32,995 nt of DNA from CAIKLP01 sp039798705 (GTDB lineage: Bacteria; Bacteroidota; Bacteroidia; Sphingobacteriales; Sphingobacteriaceae). Shown here piece after piece: positions 16,998 to 24,829 of this stretch. Both the position numbers and the translations under genes were made by a program. Position 1 is the stretch's first letter. Every line of letters starts with the position of its first letter. The notes under the pieces are model-generated. The model searched no databases and was not told the origin of the DNA. It saw nothing but the letters and a program-made list of their open reading frames with translations. The DNA lies in contig JBDKFN010000015.1 of NCBI GenBank assembly GCA_039798705.1, forward strand, positions 1 through 32,995, read 5' to 3'.

Positions 16998-17909
16998 ATG
17001 GAAGATTTTTCAGCGCTCAAAGAACTACAACAGTTCAACAACCTCGAATACCTTGCAAAGCAAGTGGTAGAAGGGTTTGTGACCGGGTTGCATAAAAGTC
17101 CATTTCATGGTTTTTCGGTTGAATTTGCAGAACACAGGCAATACAACCAAGGAGATAGCATAAAAAATATTGATTGGAAACTTTTTGGAAGAACAGATAA
17201 AATCTATACCAAAAGGTATGAAGAAGAAACTAATTTGAAATGTCATATTGTGATGGATATTTCTTCTTCAATGTACTATCCAGCTCAAAAAGAAAACAAA
17301 ATTAGATTTGCAGCATTAACAGCGGCAGCATTAATTACTTTATTAAAAAAACAAAGAGATGCTTTTGCGCTTACTTTGTTCGATGAAAAAATTAGTTATA
17401 CTTCAGCTACTAAATCAACGACTACTCATCAGAAAAATTTATTTTTTGAATTAGAAAAAACACTGGGTGCAGCTCCAGAACTAGCTAAAACCGCACTCCC
17501 AGAAGTATTGACTACGCTTGCAGATACCATTCCGAAAAGGTCTTTAGTTATTATATTGTCTGATTTTTTCCAAAATGTCAATAACCACGATTCCATTTTT
17601 GCTGCATTGCAACAGTTAAAATACAATCAAAATGAAGTGCTCGTTTTTCATGTAATGGATCAAAAAACAGAACTTGATTTAGATTTCAATGACCAACAAA
17701 TTGAGTTTGTTGATTTGGAAAATGGTTCAATACTGAAATTAAATACGGCAGCAATTAAAAATAATTACCAGCAATCCGTTGCAGGTTTTCTAAGTCAAAT
17801 GCAAGAGAAATGTTTTCAGTATAAAATTGATTTTATACCAACCAATATTACAGATGGATTTGATAAAGTATTGACTAATTATTTAATTAAGCGCAGTAAA
17901 ATGCACTAA
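16998..17909 (+). CDS. DUF58 domain protein
   Basis: The DUF58 signature is clear: FHGFSVEFAEHRQYNQGD, then the IDWKLFGRTDKIYTKRY block (about 50-75), followed by a VWA-like half with a MIDAS-type DISSSM (about residues 90-95) and LVIILSDFF. DUF58 proteins are usually encoded beside a MoxR AAA ATPase and membrane VWA proteins, where they may assist metal-cofactor or envelope protein maturation. Here no MoxR gene is adjacent. There are no transmembrane segments, so it is cytoplasmic. Its stop codon overlaps that of the convergent aminotransferase gene by four bases (CTAA). I see no clear promoter in the 26 bases after the trxA terminator. Family is secure, function unknown. Confidence 0.88.
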   Translation: MEDFSALKELQQFNNLEYLAKQVVEGFVTGLHKSPFHGFSVEFAEHRQYNQGDSIKNIDWKLFGRTDKIYTKRYEEETNLKCHIVMDISSSMYYPAQKENKIRFAALTAAALITLLKKQRDAFALTLFDEKISYTSATKSTTTHQKNLFFELEKTLGAAPELAKTALPEVLTTLADTIPKRSLVIILSDFFQNVNNHDSIFAALQQLKYNQNEVLVFHVMDQKTELDLDFNDQQIEFVDLENGSILKLNTAAIKNNYQQSVAGFLSQMQEKCFQYKIDFIPTNITDGFDKVLTNYLIKRSKMH

Positions 17910-19102
17910 TTTTCATTTGCAATTGCATCGATGGCTTCGATAATTATTTTGCAAGCTTTTCTAATTTCAATTTCGCTAATCGTCAATGGTGGTGCTATTC
18001 TCATCGAATCGCTACAATGTAAAAACCAGTCAACAATTACGCCGTTTTCTATACACCTATCAATTACTTTTTTATTAAAGTCAAAATCTTTTAATTGAAT
18101 AGCGAGCATTAATCCTTCACCTCTAAAGGAAATTATTTCTGGGTGTACTAAAAGTTCTTGAAAGAGCTTTCCTTTTTCGGTTACCGTTTCAATTAAATTT
18201 TCTGATTCCATTACCCCTAAAGTAGCCAATGCTGCTGCACAATTTAAAGGATGTCCGCCAAAGGTTGTGATGTGACCTAAAATTGGATTTTCTTTTAATG
18301 AATTCATGATTTTTGGCGAAGAGATGAACGCGCCAATTGGCATGCCGCCGCCTAACGCTTTCGCCAAAATTAAAATATCGGGCACAATTCCATAATGGTC
18401 AAATGCTGAAAATTTTCCGCTACGACCAATGCCGCATTGAATTTCATCTAATACCAATAAGGTGCCAGTTTCGTTGCATTTTTCGCGTATGGCTTGCCAA
18501 AACTCTTTGCTTGCCAATCGAATGCCTGCTTCTCCCTGTATGGTTTCTAAAAATATTGCCGCAGTGGCAGGTGTAATTTTCTCTAGGTCTTTTATATTGC
18601 CAAACTCAATGAATTCGATGTCTGGAAGTAATGGACGGTAGGCTTGTTTATAAGATTCATTGCCCATGATACTCAAGGCGCCTTGTGTACTGCCGTGGTA
18701 AGAATCTTTACATGCGATAATATGTGTTTTCCCTGTATATCGTTTAGCTAATTTCATGGCACCTTCTATCGCTTCAGAACCAGAATTGACTAAGTATACA
18801 CTTGATAGGTTATTTGGCAACAGTGCTGCTAATTTTGCGGCTAAAAGCGTTTGAGGACTTTGAATATATTCACCGTATACCATTAGGTGCAAATATTCAT
18901 CGGCCTGCTTTTTAATTGCTTCCACAACTTTAGGATGTCTATGGCCAATAGAACTAACTCCTATGCCTGAAATAAGGTCGAGGTAGCTTTTATCGTCTTT
19001 ATCGTAAAGGTATAAACCTTCTGCACACACAATTTCCAACGATAATGGAAAATCGGTGGTTTGTGCATTATGACTTAGAAAAAGCTGCCTTAAGTTTAAC
19101 AT
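17906..19102 (-). CDS. Class III (PLP) aminotransferase, acetylornithine/ornithine type
   Basis: A fold-type I PLP enzyme that moves amino groups from omega-amino substrates (acetylornithine, ornithine, 4-aminobutyrate and similar) to a keto acid. Visible features are the DLISGIGVSSIGHRHP opening, NSGSEAIEGAMKLAK for phosphate binding, D219-E220 (LVLDEIQCGIGRSG, ring nitrogen contact) and the Schiff-base lysine K248 (LAKALGGGMPIGAF). At 398 residues it is complete. An in-frame extension upstream to 19156 overlaps the corA start and adds no family sequence, so the ATG at 19102 is chosen. No arginine-biosynthesis genes surround it, so the substrate cannot be set from context. Confidence 0.92.
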   Translation of the reverse strand: MLNLRQLFLSHNAQTTDFPLSLEIVCAEGLYLYDKDDKSYLDLISGIGVSSIGHRHPKVVEAIKKQADEYLHLMVYGEYIQSPQTLLAAKLAALLPNNLSSVYLVNSGSEAIEGAMKLAKRYTGKTHIIACKDSYHGSTQGALSIMGNESYKQAYRPLLPDIEFIEFGNIKDLEKITPATAAIFLETIQGEAGIRLASKEFWQAIREKCNETGTLLVLDEIQCGIGRSGKFSAFDHYGIVPDILILAKALGGGMPIGAFISSPKIMNSLKENPILGHITTFGGHPLNCAAALATLGVMESENLIETVTEKGKLFQELLVHPEIISFRGEGLMLAIQLKDFDFNKKVIDRCIENGVIVDWFLHCSDSMRIAPPLTISEIEIRKACKIIIEAIDAIANEN

Positions 19103-19147
19103 ATTCAAAAATACAAATATTCTATAAAGGATTATTAAATTTGAGAT

Positions 19148-20050
19148 ATGGTTCAAGAATTTTCAAATAAAACAACTGCAAATTTTCGATGGATAGACAT
19201 TGTTAATCCAACCTTGGAAGAATTACAAAGTGTTGCCACTGAATTTGATTTACATACCACTTCTGTCCAAGACTGTTTAGATCCAGATCATTTACCAAAG
19301 GCAGAAGAGTTTGATAATTTTATTTTTATCATAACACGAATTTTCGATTCAGATCAAAAACCAGAAGCAGATACGATTCAAGAGGTAAGTCGAAAAATTG
19401 CTATTTTTTGCGGGAAAGATTTTATCATTACGATACATAGAAGTGAGCAATTATTTTTAGCGCACTTGAATGAAAAACAAGTGTTACAAAATAAGTGTAA
19501 GGATGTAACACATCTACTTTATTTAATTATGAATAAAGTCATTTTATCTTATGAGCAAATGGAAGAGCAATTGGCAACAGAAATTGATTTCTATGAATCA
19601 AAAATATTTTTGAAAAGTAGGGTTCCTAATTTGCTCAAGAATTTATATCAAATTAAAAGAAAGTCATCTGTAATTTCAAGAATTTTATTTCTCTCTAAAG
19701 CCATAGTACACAAGCTTCAAGAAGGAGAGCGCAAAGATCCATTATACAGAGATATGCTAGATAATTTCATACAACTAGAAACTGGTTTTGATCAAATTAA
19801 TGAACAGATCAATAACTTATTGTCTTTGTATTTATCGATTTCTGCACAACGCACCAATGAGGTAATTAGGGTATTAACCATCTTTTCGGTTTTCTTTTTA
19901 CCGCTTACTTTTATTGTTGGAATTTATGGAATGAATTTTAAAGTGATGCCAGAAATTGATTGGCAATATGGATATTTTTATGCTATAACTTTGATGATAG
20001 TAGTTACACTATTAATTTATATTTGGTTCAAAAGAAAAGGGTGGTTGTAA
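19148..20050 (+). CDS. corA: CorA-family divalent cation transporter
   Basis: A pentameric inner-membrane channel for Mg2+ (Co2+/Ni2+ in some members). The N-terminal two thirds is the cytoplasmic alpha/beta domain and long stalk helix. Two transmembrane segments at the C terminus (about 243-260 and 276-293) flank the defining GMN motif (261-263, IYGMNFKVMPE), followed by the acidic loop at the outer face. The 300-residue length is typical. It is divergent from the aminotransferase gene; a TAAATTTG motif (19136-19143) ends only four bases before the ATG. Its stop codon sits inside the hairpin of a shared terminator. Confidence 0.94.
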   Translation: MVQEFSNKTTANFRWIDIVNPTLEELQSVATEFDLHTTSVQDCLDPDHLPKAEEFDNFIFIITRIFDSDQKPEADTIQEVSRKIAIFCGKDFIITIHRSEQLFLAHLNEKQVLQNKCKDVTHLLYLIMNKVILSYEQMEEQLATEIDFYESKIFLKSRVPNLLKNLYQIKRKSSVISRILFLSKAIVHKLQEGERKDPLYRDMLDNFIQLETGFDQINEQINNLLSLYLSISAQRTNEVIRVLTIFSVFFLPLTFIVGIYGMNFKVMPEIDWQYGYFYAITLMIVVTLLIYIWFKRKGWL

Positions 20051-20069
20051 TTGATACGACCACCCTTTT
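20035..20069. terminator. Bidirectional terminator overlapping the corA stop
   Basis: A perfect 11-bp stem AAAAGGGTGGT (20035-20045) / ACCACCCTTTT (20059-20069) with a 13-base loop. The left arm encodes the last corA residues and the stop codon TAA (20048-20050) lies in the loop. T-runs on both strands let it stop both corA and the convergent transketolase operon. Confidence 0.85.
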
Positions 20070-20086
20070 CTAATTTGTTTTATTCT

Positions 20087-21040
20087 TTATCTACGAGACA
20101 TAACTTTTTGCGCCGCTTCAACAATATTAATGGCATCTAAGCCATATTTAGTCATCAATTGATCTGGTGTTCCACTCTCCCCAAATGAATCGTTTACCGC
20201 TACCATTTCAATAGGAGCAGGAAACTGTTCTGCTAGTATTTGAGCAATGCTGTCGCCTAAGCCACCATTTTTTTGATGTTCTTCTGCGGTTACTACACAT
20301 CTAGTTTTTTTAACAGAATTAATAACAGCTTGTGCGTCTAATGGTTTAATGGTATGAATGTTAATGATTTCTGCACTAATCCCCATTTCAGCTAATTGAT
20401 GACCTGCTTCAATTGCTTTCCAAACTAGATGACCAGTTGCAAAAATGCTGACATCTTTTCCTTCATTTAACATTACTGCTTTCCCAATTTCGAATACCTG
20501 ATCAGCAGGTGTAAAATTAGGAACCGCAGGTCTACCAAATCTTAAGTATACTGGTCCTTCGTGTGCTGCAATTGCAATGGTTGCAGCTTTGGTTTGATTA
20601 TAATCGCAGGGATTAATAACTGCCATGTTAGGAAGCATTTTCATTAATCCAATGTCTTCTAAAATTTGATGTGTTGCACCGTCTTCTCCAAGTGTTAAAC
20701 CTGCATGTGATGCACAGATCTTTACATTTTTTTCTGAATACGCAACTGATTGGCGAATTTGATCATATACCCTACCAGTTGAGAAGTTTGCAAAAGTTCC
20801 GGTGAATGGAATTTTACCACCTATGGTCATTCCTGCAGCCATTCCAATCATGTTAGCTTCTGCAATTCCTACTTGAAAAAATCTTTCAGGATGCTCTTTT
20901 GCAAAGGCATCCATTTTTAACGAACCAGTTAAGTCCGCACATAATGCAACTACATTTGCATTTGTTTTTCCAAGTTCTGATAAGCCAGCACCAAATCCCG
21001 ATCTAGTGTCTTTCTTTTCTGTGTAAGTATATTGTTTCAT
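20087..21040 (-). CDS. Transketolase, C-terminal subunit (split form)
   Basis: The pyrimidine-binding and C-terminal half of a two-subunit transketolase, which moves two-carbon ketol units between sugar phosphates in the pentose phosphate pathway. The sequence has the conserved GIAEANMIGMAAGM with the catalytic glutamate that activates thiamine diphosphate, FANFSTGRVYDQIRQSVAY, SHAGLTLGEDGATHQ and the C-terminal GESG loop. At 317 residues it lacks the N-terminal TPP-diphosphate domain, which is encoded 2.8 kb upstream in the same operon. It could alternatively act with another TPP partner (a DXP-synthase-like enzyme), but the pair matches split transketolases. It is the last gene of the operon, 11 bases after a VWA gene. 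Confidence 0.92.
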   Translation of the reverse strand: MKQYTYTEKKDTRSGFGAGLSELGKTNANVVALCADLTGSLKMDAFAKEHPERFFQVGIAEANMIGMAAGMTIGGKIPFTGTFANFSTGRVYDQIRQSVAYSEKNVKICASHAGLTLGEDGATHQILEDIGLMKMLPNMAVINPCDYNQTKAATIAIAAHEGPVYLRFGRPAVPNFTPADQVFEIGKAVMLNEGKDVSIFATGHLVWKAIEAGHQLAEMGISAEIINIHTIKPLDAQAVINSVKKTRCVVTAEEHQKNGGLGDSIAQILAEQFPAPIEMVAVNDSFGESGTPDQLMTKYGLDAINIVEAAQKVMSRR

Positions 21041-21051
21041 TTTATAAAGTT

Positions 21052-22446
21052 TTAAAATCTAATATTTGCAGAGCTCCCCGAACTTATTTTAAATCGTTCA
21101 TCTCTTGTCGTCATCGCTCTTTTAGAGCCTTTGTTTTTATAAACTAAGCGATAGTTACCAGGTTGCAAAGTTATTGTTTCTGTTGTTGAATTCCCATTAA
21201 TATCGCATACCCAATCTAAACTTTGTCCTTTTTCTTTAAATATGCTTCCTAAAACCGGAACTGCGTTGGTGTTTAAAATGGTAACAAGGCCTGGTGCGGG
21301 TATTTTTATAGTGGTTAACTCGCTTTGAGCAATTCTTGTAGATTGAATACTAATGCGAGGCAAGGTTAATATTTCAATGTCATATAAGCCCGTAAGGTAT
21401 TTCTTTTTCTCATTAATGGTAAGTACATCAATTGTTTCTTCTGAATTTGCTTTGGTGATTACGCAAGCTAATTCTTTATAGGTACTAAGTCCATCCGTAG
21501 TGACAAGCAACTCGCCTTGAGCTGCAGGAATAGTTATGATGTTATGTTGGTTGGTTGCAATACTTACATTTTTCTTTTCAATAGGAGGAGTGGTATGTAC
21601 AACAATATTGTAATTATTGATTGGGTCAATTTGTAAAGTATCTGCGTTTCCTCTTGCATTTAAAGTATGAATAAAATGGTAGCGTTGAACATCAACAACA
21701 TTATCATAAAATGTAACCGGCACATTTGTTTCTGTCGCTTTCCCTTTTTCATCTAATAAATTAAGTTGTACGGTGGTATTGTTTAAAATGAAATTCATGG
21801 TAGATTTCAGCGCTTTTCTGAAACCAATTTCATCTTGCGCATCATCGTATCTTCCAATGCAATCAAATGTTGCGGCTGCTTCTGCACTTAAACCTAATCC
21901 TATAATAAATGGTTGTAAGATGATTCCTTTTTGTTGTAACCGTTTAGAAACCTCACATGCGTTTCCTTCACAAGACTCAATTCCATCGGTAATTAAAATA
22001 ACGATGTTTCTGCATTTTTCGTTACTACCTACAAAATCATATGCACATTGTTCAAGTGCATATGCAATAGGTGTAATACCTTTAGCATTTAACGTATTTA
22101 ATTTTAACTTGATGTTGTTTGCATTGTTTGGTCTGATGGGTGTTTCAATTCTGCTGTCTTTGCAATCATGAACGCTTAATGGCGACATGCTCCCAAAAAC
22201 ACGTAATCCCATTTCAACATTTGGATTTTTTTGCAAGGAATCTGCCATTGCCGCAATTACTGTTTTGGAAATTTTGAAACGGTTAGAAGTGCTCCAATTA
22301 TTTGTCATACTTCCAGATGCATCCATCATAAATAAGATGCGTGTTTTTACAGCAGTGCTTGTTTTTATTTGAGCAAACCCAATGCTAGCAATGCATTGCA
22401 GCAGTACTAAAAATAAAAATAAGCTTTTCGAATGATTCCTTTTCAT
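21052..22446 (-). CDS. Secreted VWA-domain protein, second paralogue
   Basis: A signal peptide (1-25, ending GFA|Q) precedes a von Willebrand A domain (about 33-225) with an intact MIDAS: DASGS (D42, S44, S46), T126 and the LITDG aspartate. Five cysteines (95, 145, 159, 164, 196) sit where this VWA group (YGH...CxD, GxExCxGxxC) carries them, which suggests disulfides in the periplasm or outside. The C-terminal half (about 225-464) is beta-rich with short repeated strands (IPAPGLVTILN, ITLQPGNYRLVYKN) and is not a T9SS sorting domain I recognise. It is a full-length paralogue of the preceding gene, starting at the base after that gene's stop. Protein binding or cell-envelope function is inference. 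Confidence 0.85.
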   Translation of the reverse strand: MKRNHSKSLFLFLVLLQCIASIGFAQIKTSTAVKTRILFMMDASGSMTNNWSTSNRFKISKTVIAAMADSLQKNPNVEMGLRVFGSMSPLSVHDCKDSRIETPIRPNNANNIKLKLNTLNAKGITPIAYALEQCAYDFVGSNEKCRNIVILITDGIESCEGNACEVSKRLQQKGIILQPFIIGLGLSAEAAATFDCIGRYDDAQDEIGFRKALKSTMNFILNNTTVQLNLLDEKGKATETNVPVTFYDNVVDVQRYHFIHTLNARGNADTLQIDPINNYNIVVHTTPPIEKKNVSIATNQHNIITIPAAQGELLVTTDGLSTYKELACVITKANSEETIDVLTINEKKKYLTGLYDIEILTLPRISIQSTRIAQSELTTIKIPAPGLVTILNTNAVPVLGSIFKEKGQSLDWVCDINGNSTTETITLQPGNYRLVYKNKGSKRAMTTRDERFKISSGSSANIRF

Positions 22447-23844
22447 TTAAAAATTTGCTGTTGTTGCTATGCCAGAAACAATATTGAATTTTTTCTGAAT
22501 AGTAGATTTATTGCTAATGGCATTCTTTGCCCTGAAACTCACTTCGTAATTTCCAGGTTGTAATTGTATGGTTTGTTTGTTTGCTCCAACTGGAACAACA
22601 AGTATTTGTGTCAAGGTATTTTGTTCTCTTTTGAAAATAGAAATGTATCCTGGTTGTGATTTGTTAATTTGTAAAGTACCCGCAGCCGGAATATTGATTA
22701 TATTTTGTTGTGACTGTAAAATTTTCACGTCTTTTAAGATTATTCTTGGGCAAGTGAGAATTTCAACTTGATAAATTCCTGTTAAATAATTTTGTGTTGT
22801 GTTGACGTTTTGGATATTGATGATTTGATTTTTTTGTTTAATGATAGCTTGTAAGTTTTTGTATTTACTTGTTCCGTTTATGCTCATTTTAAGTGAGCCC
22901 TGACCAGCACTTGTAGCCGCTATGATATGTTTGCCGGGAATTAATTCTATGTTATTTATTTCTTTAGCTGGCAACGTGTGAATTTTTAAGTCGTATTTTT
23001 TTTGAGGATCAACAAATAAGGTGTCTGGATTTCCTGATGCATTAAGGGTATGAATAATATTGTATTTTATCGATTTATTTTCGTGATCGTAAAATGTCAT
23101 GTTTGCATTTGTTTCAATTGGCTTTTCTGCTTCATTCAATAGGTTCACTTGCAAACTTGTTGGGTTCATGATGGTAGAGATTACCACTTCGCTAATTTGT
23201 TCTTTGAAATTATTTGCTGTTTCATTCGCTTCAAAAACTTGTCCAACACAGTCAAATTTAATTTTCGATTCACTATTCAATCCTAATCCAATAATATATG
23301 GTCTAAAAAAGATACCTGCGCTTTGTAGTTTTTCTGCAGCTAAACAAGCATCGCCTTCGCAATTTTCAAACCCATCGGTAATTAATACAATTACATTTTT
23401 ACATTCATATTTTGTTAATGTAAAATCGTTGACTGCTTGTTCTAAAGATAAGGCAATTGGAGAGTACCCTTTAGGGCTAACCCTTGCAAGCGTTTCGCTT
23501 AAATTGGCTGCAGTGCTTTTAGCAAAGGGCAATTCTAGTTTAGTGTCGTTACAGTCTACTAAAGATTTTTCCGATTGATGGCCGTATATTCTTAATGCAA
23601 AGGAAATGTTTTCTTTAGATAGACTATCGGCCATATGGGTTATAATCGCTTTAGCAGCATCAAGTCTAGAGCCTTCTTGCCATTTGCCTGCCATGCTTCC
23701 TGAGGCATCAAGAATAAACAATAATCTAGTGGGTATTTTTTTGTTTTGTGCATGAGCACTTGACAGCAAAAACAAAAAGCAAAATACTGCGCAAAAGGAA
23801 TTGCGTAATATTTTGCTTTTGAAATTGTCTTTAAGTTCTTGCAA
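22447..23844 (-). CDS. Secreted VWA-domain protein, first paralogue (TTG start)
   Basis: A paralogue of the next gene over its whole length: signal peptide (about 10-32, ending AHA|Q), VWA domain (about 38-225) with MIDAS DASGS (D46, S48, S50), S128 and LITDG, cysteines at 98, 148, 162, 167 and 199, and the same beta-rich tail (IPAAGTLQINK, IQLQPGNYEVSF). No ATG occurs before the MIDAS, and the signal peptide begins right after the TTG at 23844, so TTG must be the start. It lies four bases after the tktN stop and is probably translated by coupling. Metal-dependent ligand binding outside the cytoplasm is expected from the family; the ligand is unknown. Confidence 0.85.
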   Translation of the reverse strand: MQELKDNFKSKILRNSFCAVFCFLFLLSSAHAQNKKIPTRLLFILDASGSMAGKWQEGSRLDAAKAIITHMADSLSKENISFALRIYGHQSEKSLVDCNDTKLELPFAKSTAANLSETLARVSPKGYSPIALSLEQAVNDFTLTKYECKNVIVLITDGFENCEGDACLAAEKLQSAGIFFRPYIIGLGLNSESKIKFDCVGQVFEANETANNFKEQISEVVISTIMNPTSLQVNLLNEAEKPIETNANMTFYDHENKSIKYNIIHTLNASGNPDTLFVDPQKKYDLKIHTLPAKEINNIELIPGKHIIAATSAGQGSLKMSINGTSKYKNLQAIIKQKNQIINIQNVNTTQNYLTGIYQVEILTCPRIILKDVKILQSQQNIINIPAAGTLQINKSQPGYISIFKREQNTLTQILVVPVGANKQTIQLQPGNYEVSFRAKNAISNKSTIQKKFNIVSGIATTANF

Positions 23845-23848
23845 GGGT

Positions 23849-24691
23849 TTAGTAGTCTTTTAAAGTCTCTTCTAATTGTCCTAATGCAGTTGCTAATTGT
23901 TCGTCGTTCGGTGCAACACCATGCCATTTGTGTGAGCCCATCATAAAATCAACACCTGCACCCATTTCAGTTTTCATAATGATAACTATTGGTTTGCCAG
24001 CGCCGGTTTTTGACTTTGCTAATGCAAGGCAATCAACTAATTCTTGCATGTTATTACCGTTGGTATGTAATACTTCCCAGCCAAATGCTTCCCATTTAGC
24101 AGCAAGGTTACCTAGGCTCAACACTTGTTCGGTAGAACCGTCAATTTGTTGTCCGTTATAATCTATTGTGGCAATTACTCGGTCCATTTTATGGTGTGCC
24201 GCATATAATGCTGCTTCCCAAATTTGACCTTCTTGTAATTCTCCATCGCCATGAAGTGTGTAAACAATAGCGTTATCGTTGTTTAATTTTTTTGTTTCAG
24301 CGGCGCCAAGTGCAACGGATAATCCTTGCCCTAAAGAACCTGATGCCATTCTTACGCCTGGTAAATGTTCGGCTGTAGTTGGATGACCTTGAAGTCTAGT
24401 ATTTAATTTTCTAAAGGTTGCTAATTCTGCAACAGGAAAATAACCTGCTCTAGCTAACACAGAATACCATACTGGTGAAATATGCCCATTTGATAAAAAG
24501 AACAAATCTTCATTTTTACCATCCATCGAAAAATCCACTTTGTGGTTCATTTGATGAAAATACAATGCAGTTAAAAAATCTGCGCATCCTAATGAACCGC
24601 CTGGGTGACCAGATTGGCAGCCATGTACCATTCTAACGATGTCTCTTCTAACTTGAGTGGCGATTTTTTCTAATTCTGAAATACTTGACAT
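23849..24691 (-). CDS. Transketolase, N-terminal subunit (split form)
   Basis: The diphosphate-binding half of a split transketolase. The TPP motif begins GDGELQEGQIWEAA and ends at the DYNGQQIDG asparagine, the usual GDG-X(about 27)-N form. Other signatures are HPGGSLGCADFLTALYF near the N terminus, FLSNGHISP, and GSLGQGLSVALGAA. At 280 residues it corresponds to the first half of a normal transketolase of about 660 residues, and the matching second half is the last gene of the operon. It is the first gene after a promoter with both boxes intact. Supplying ribose-5-phosphate and erythrose-4-phosphate is the likely role. Confidence 0.93.
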   Translation of the reverse strand: MSSISELEKIATQVRRDIVRMVHGCQSGHPGGSLGCADFLTALYFHQMNHKVDFSMDGKNEDLFFLSNGHISPVWYSVLARAGYFPVAELATFRKLNTRLQGHPTTAEHLPGVRMASGSLGQGLSVALGAAETKKLNNDNAIVYTLHGDGELQEGQIWEAALYAAHHKMDRVIATIDYNGQQIDGSTEQVLSLGNLAAKWEAFGWEVLHTNGNNMQELVDCLALAKSKTGAGKPIVIIMKTEMGAGVDFMMGSHKWHGVAPNDEQLATALGQLEETLKDY

Positions 24692-24713
24692 AATTCTTTG
24701 ATTTTTATTGGTT

Positions 24714-24743
24714 CAAAGTTATGGAAATAAAGCAAGTCAGCAA
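24714..24743 (-). promoter_or_regulatory. Promoter of the tktN-VWA-VWA-tktC operon
   Basis: On the minus strand TTG (24743-24741), a 19-base spacer and TAACTTTG (24721-24714) match the consensus exactly, and the -7 box is identical to that of atpD. The predicted start near 24707 leaves a leader of about 16 bases. Confidence 0.75.
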
Positions 24744-24772
24744 GAAATGGTGGTCCAGATTTTTCCCCAATT

Positions 24773-24789
24773 TGTGTAAATTCTACACA
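24773..24789. promoter_or_regulatory. Inverted repeat, candidate operator
   Basis: TGTGTA-N5-TACACA is a perfect 6-bp inverted repeat 30 bases upstream of the -33 box of the tktN promoter. It has no T-run, so it is not a terminator; its size suits a dimeric regulator. No second copy was noticed in the window, so this is a suggestion only. Confidence 0.3.
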
Positions 24790-24829
24790 TTTGAAGCAAA
24801 TTGTTAAAATTTTACAAAAAACGACGGTT

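Noticed and set aside
21773..23578. Long plus-strand frames (132 and 159 codons) opposite the VWA genes
   Set aside because: They are antisense shadows of two clear paralogues; the two frames fall at the same relative place in both genes because the genes are duplicates.
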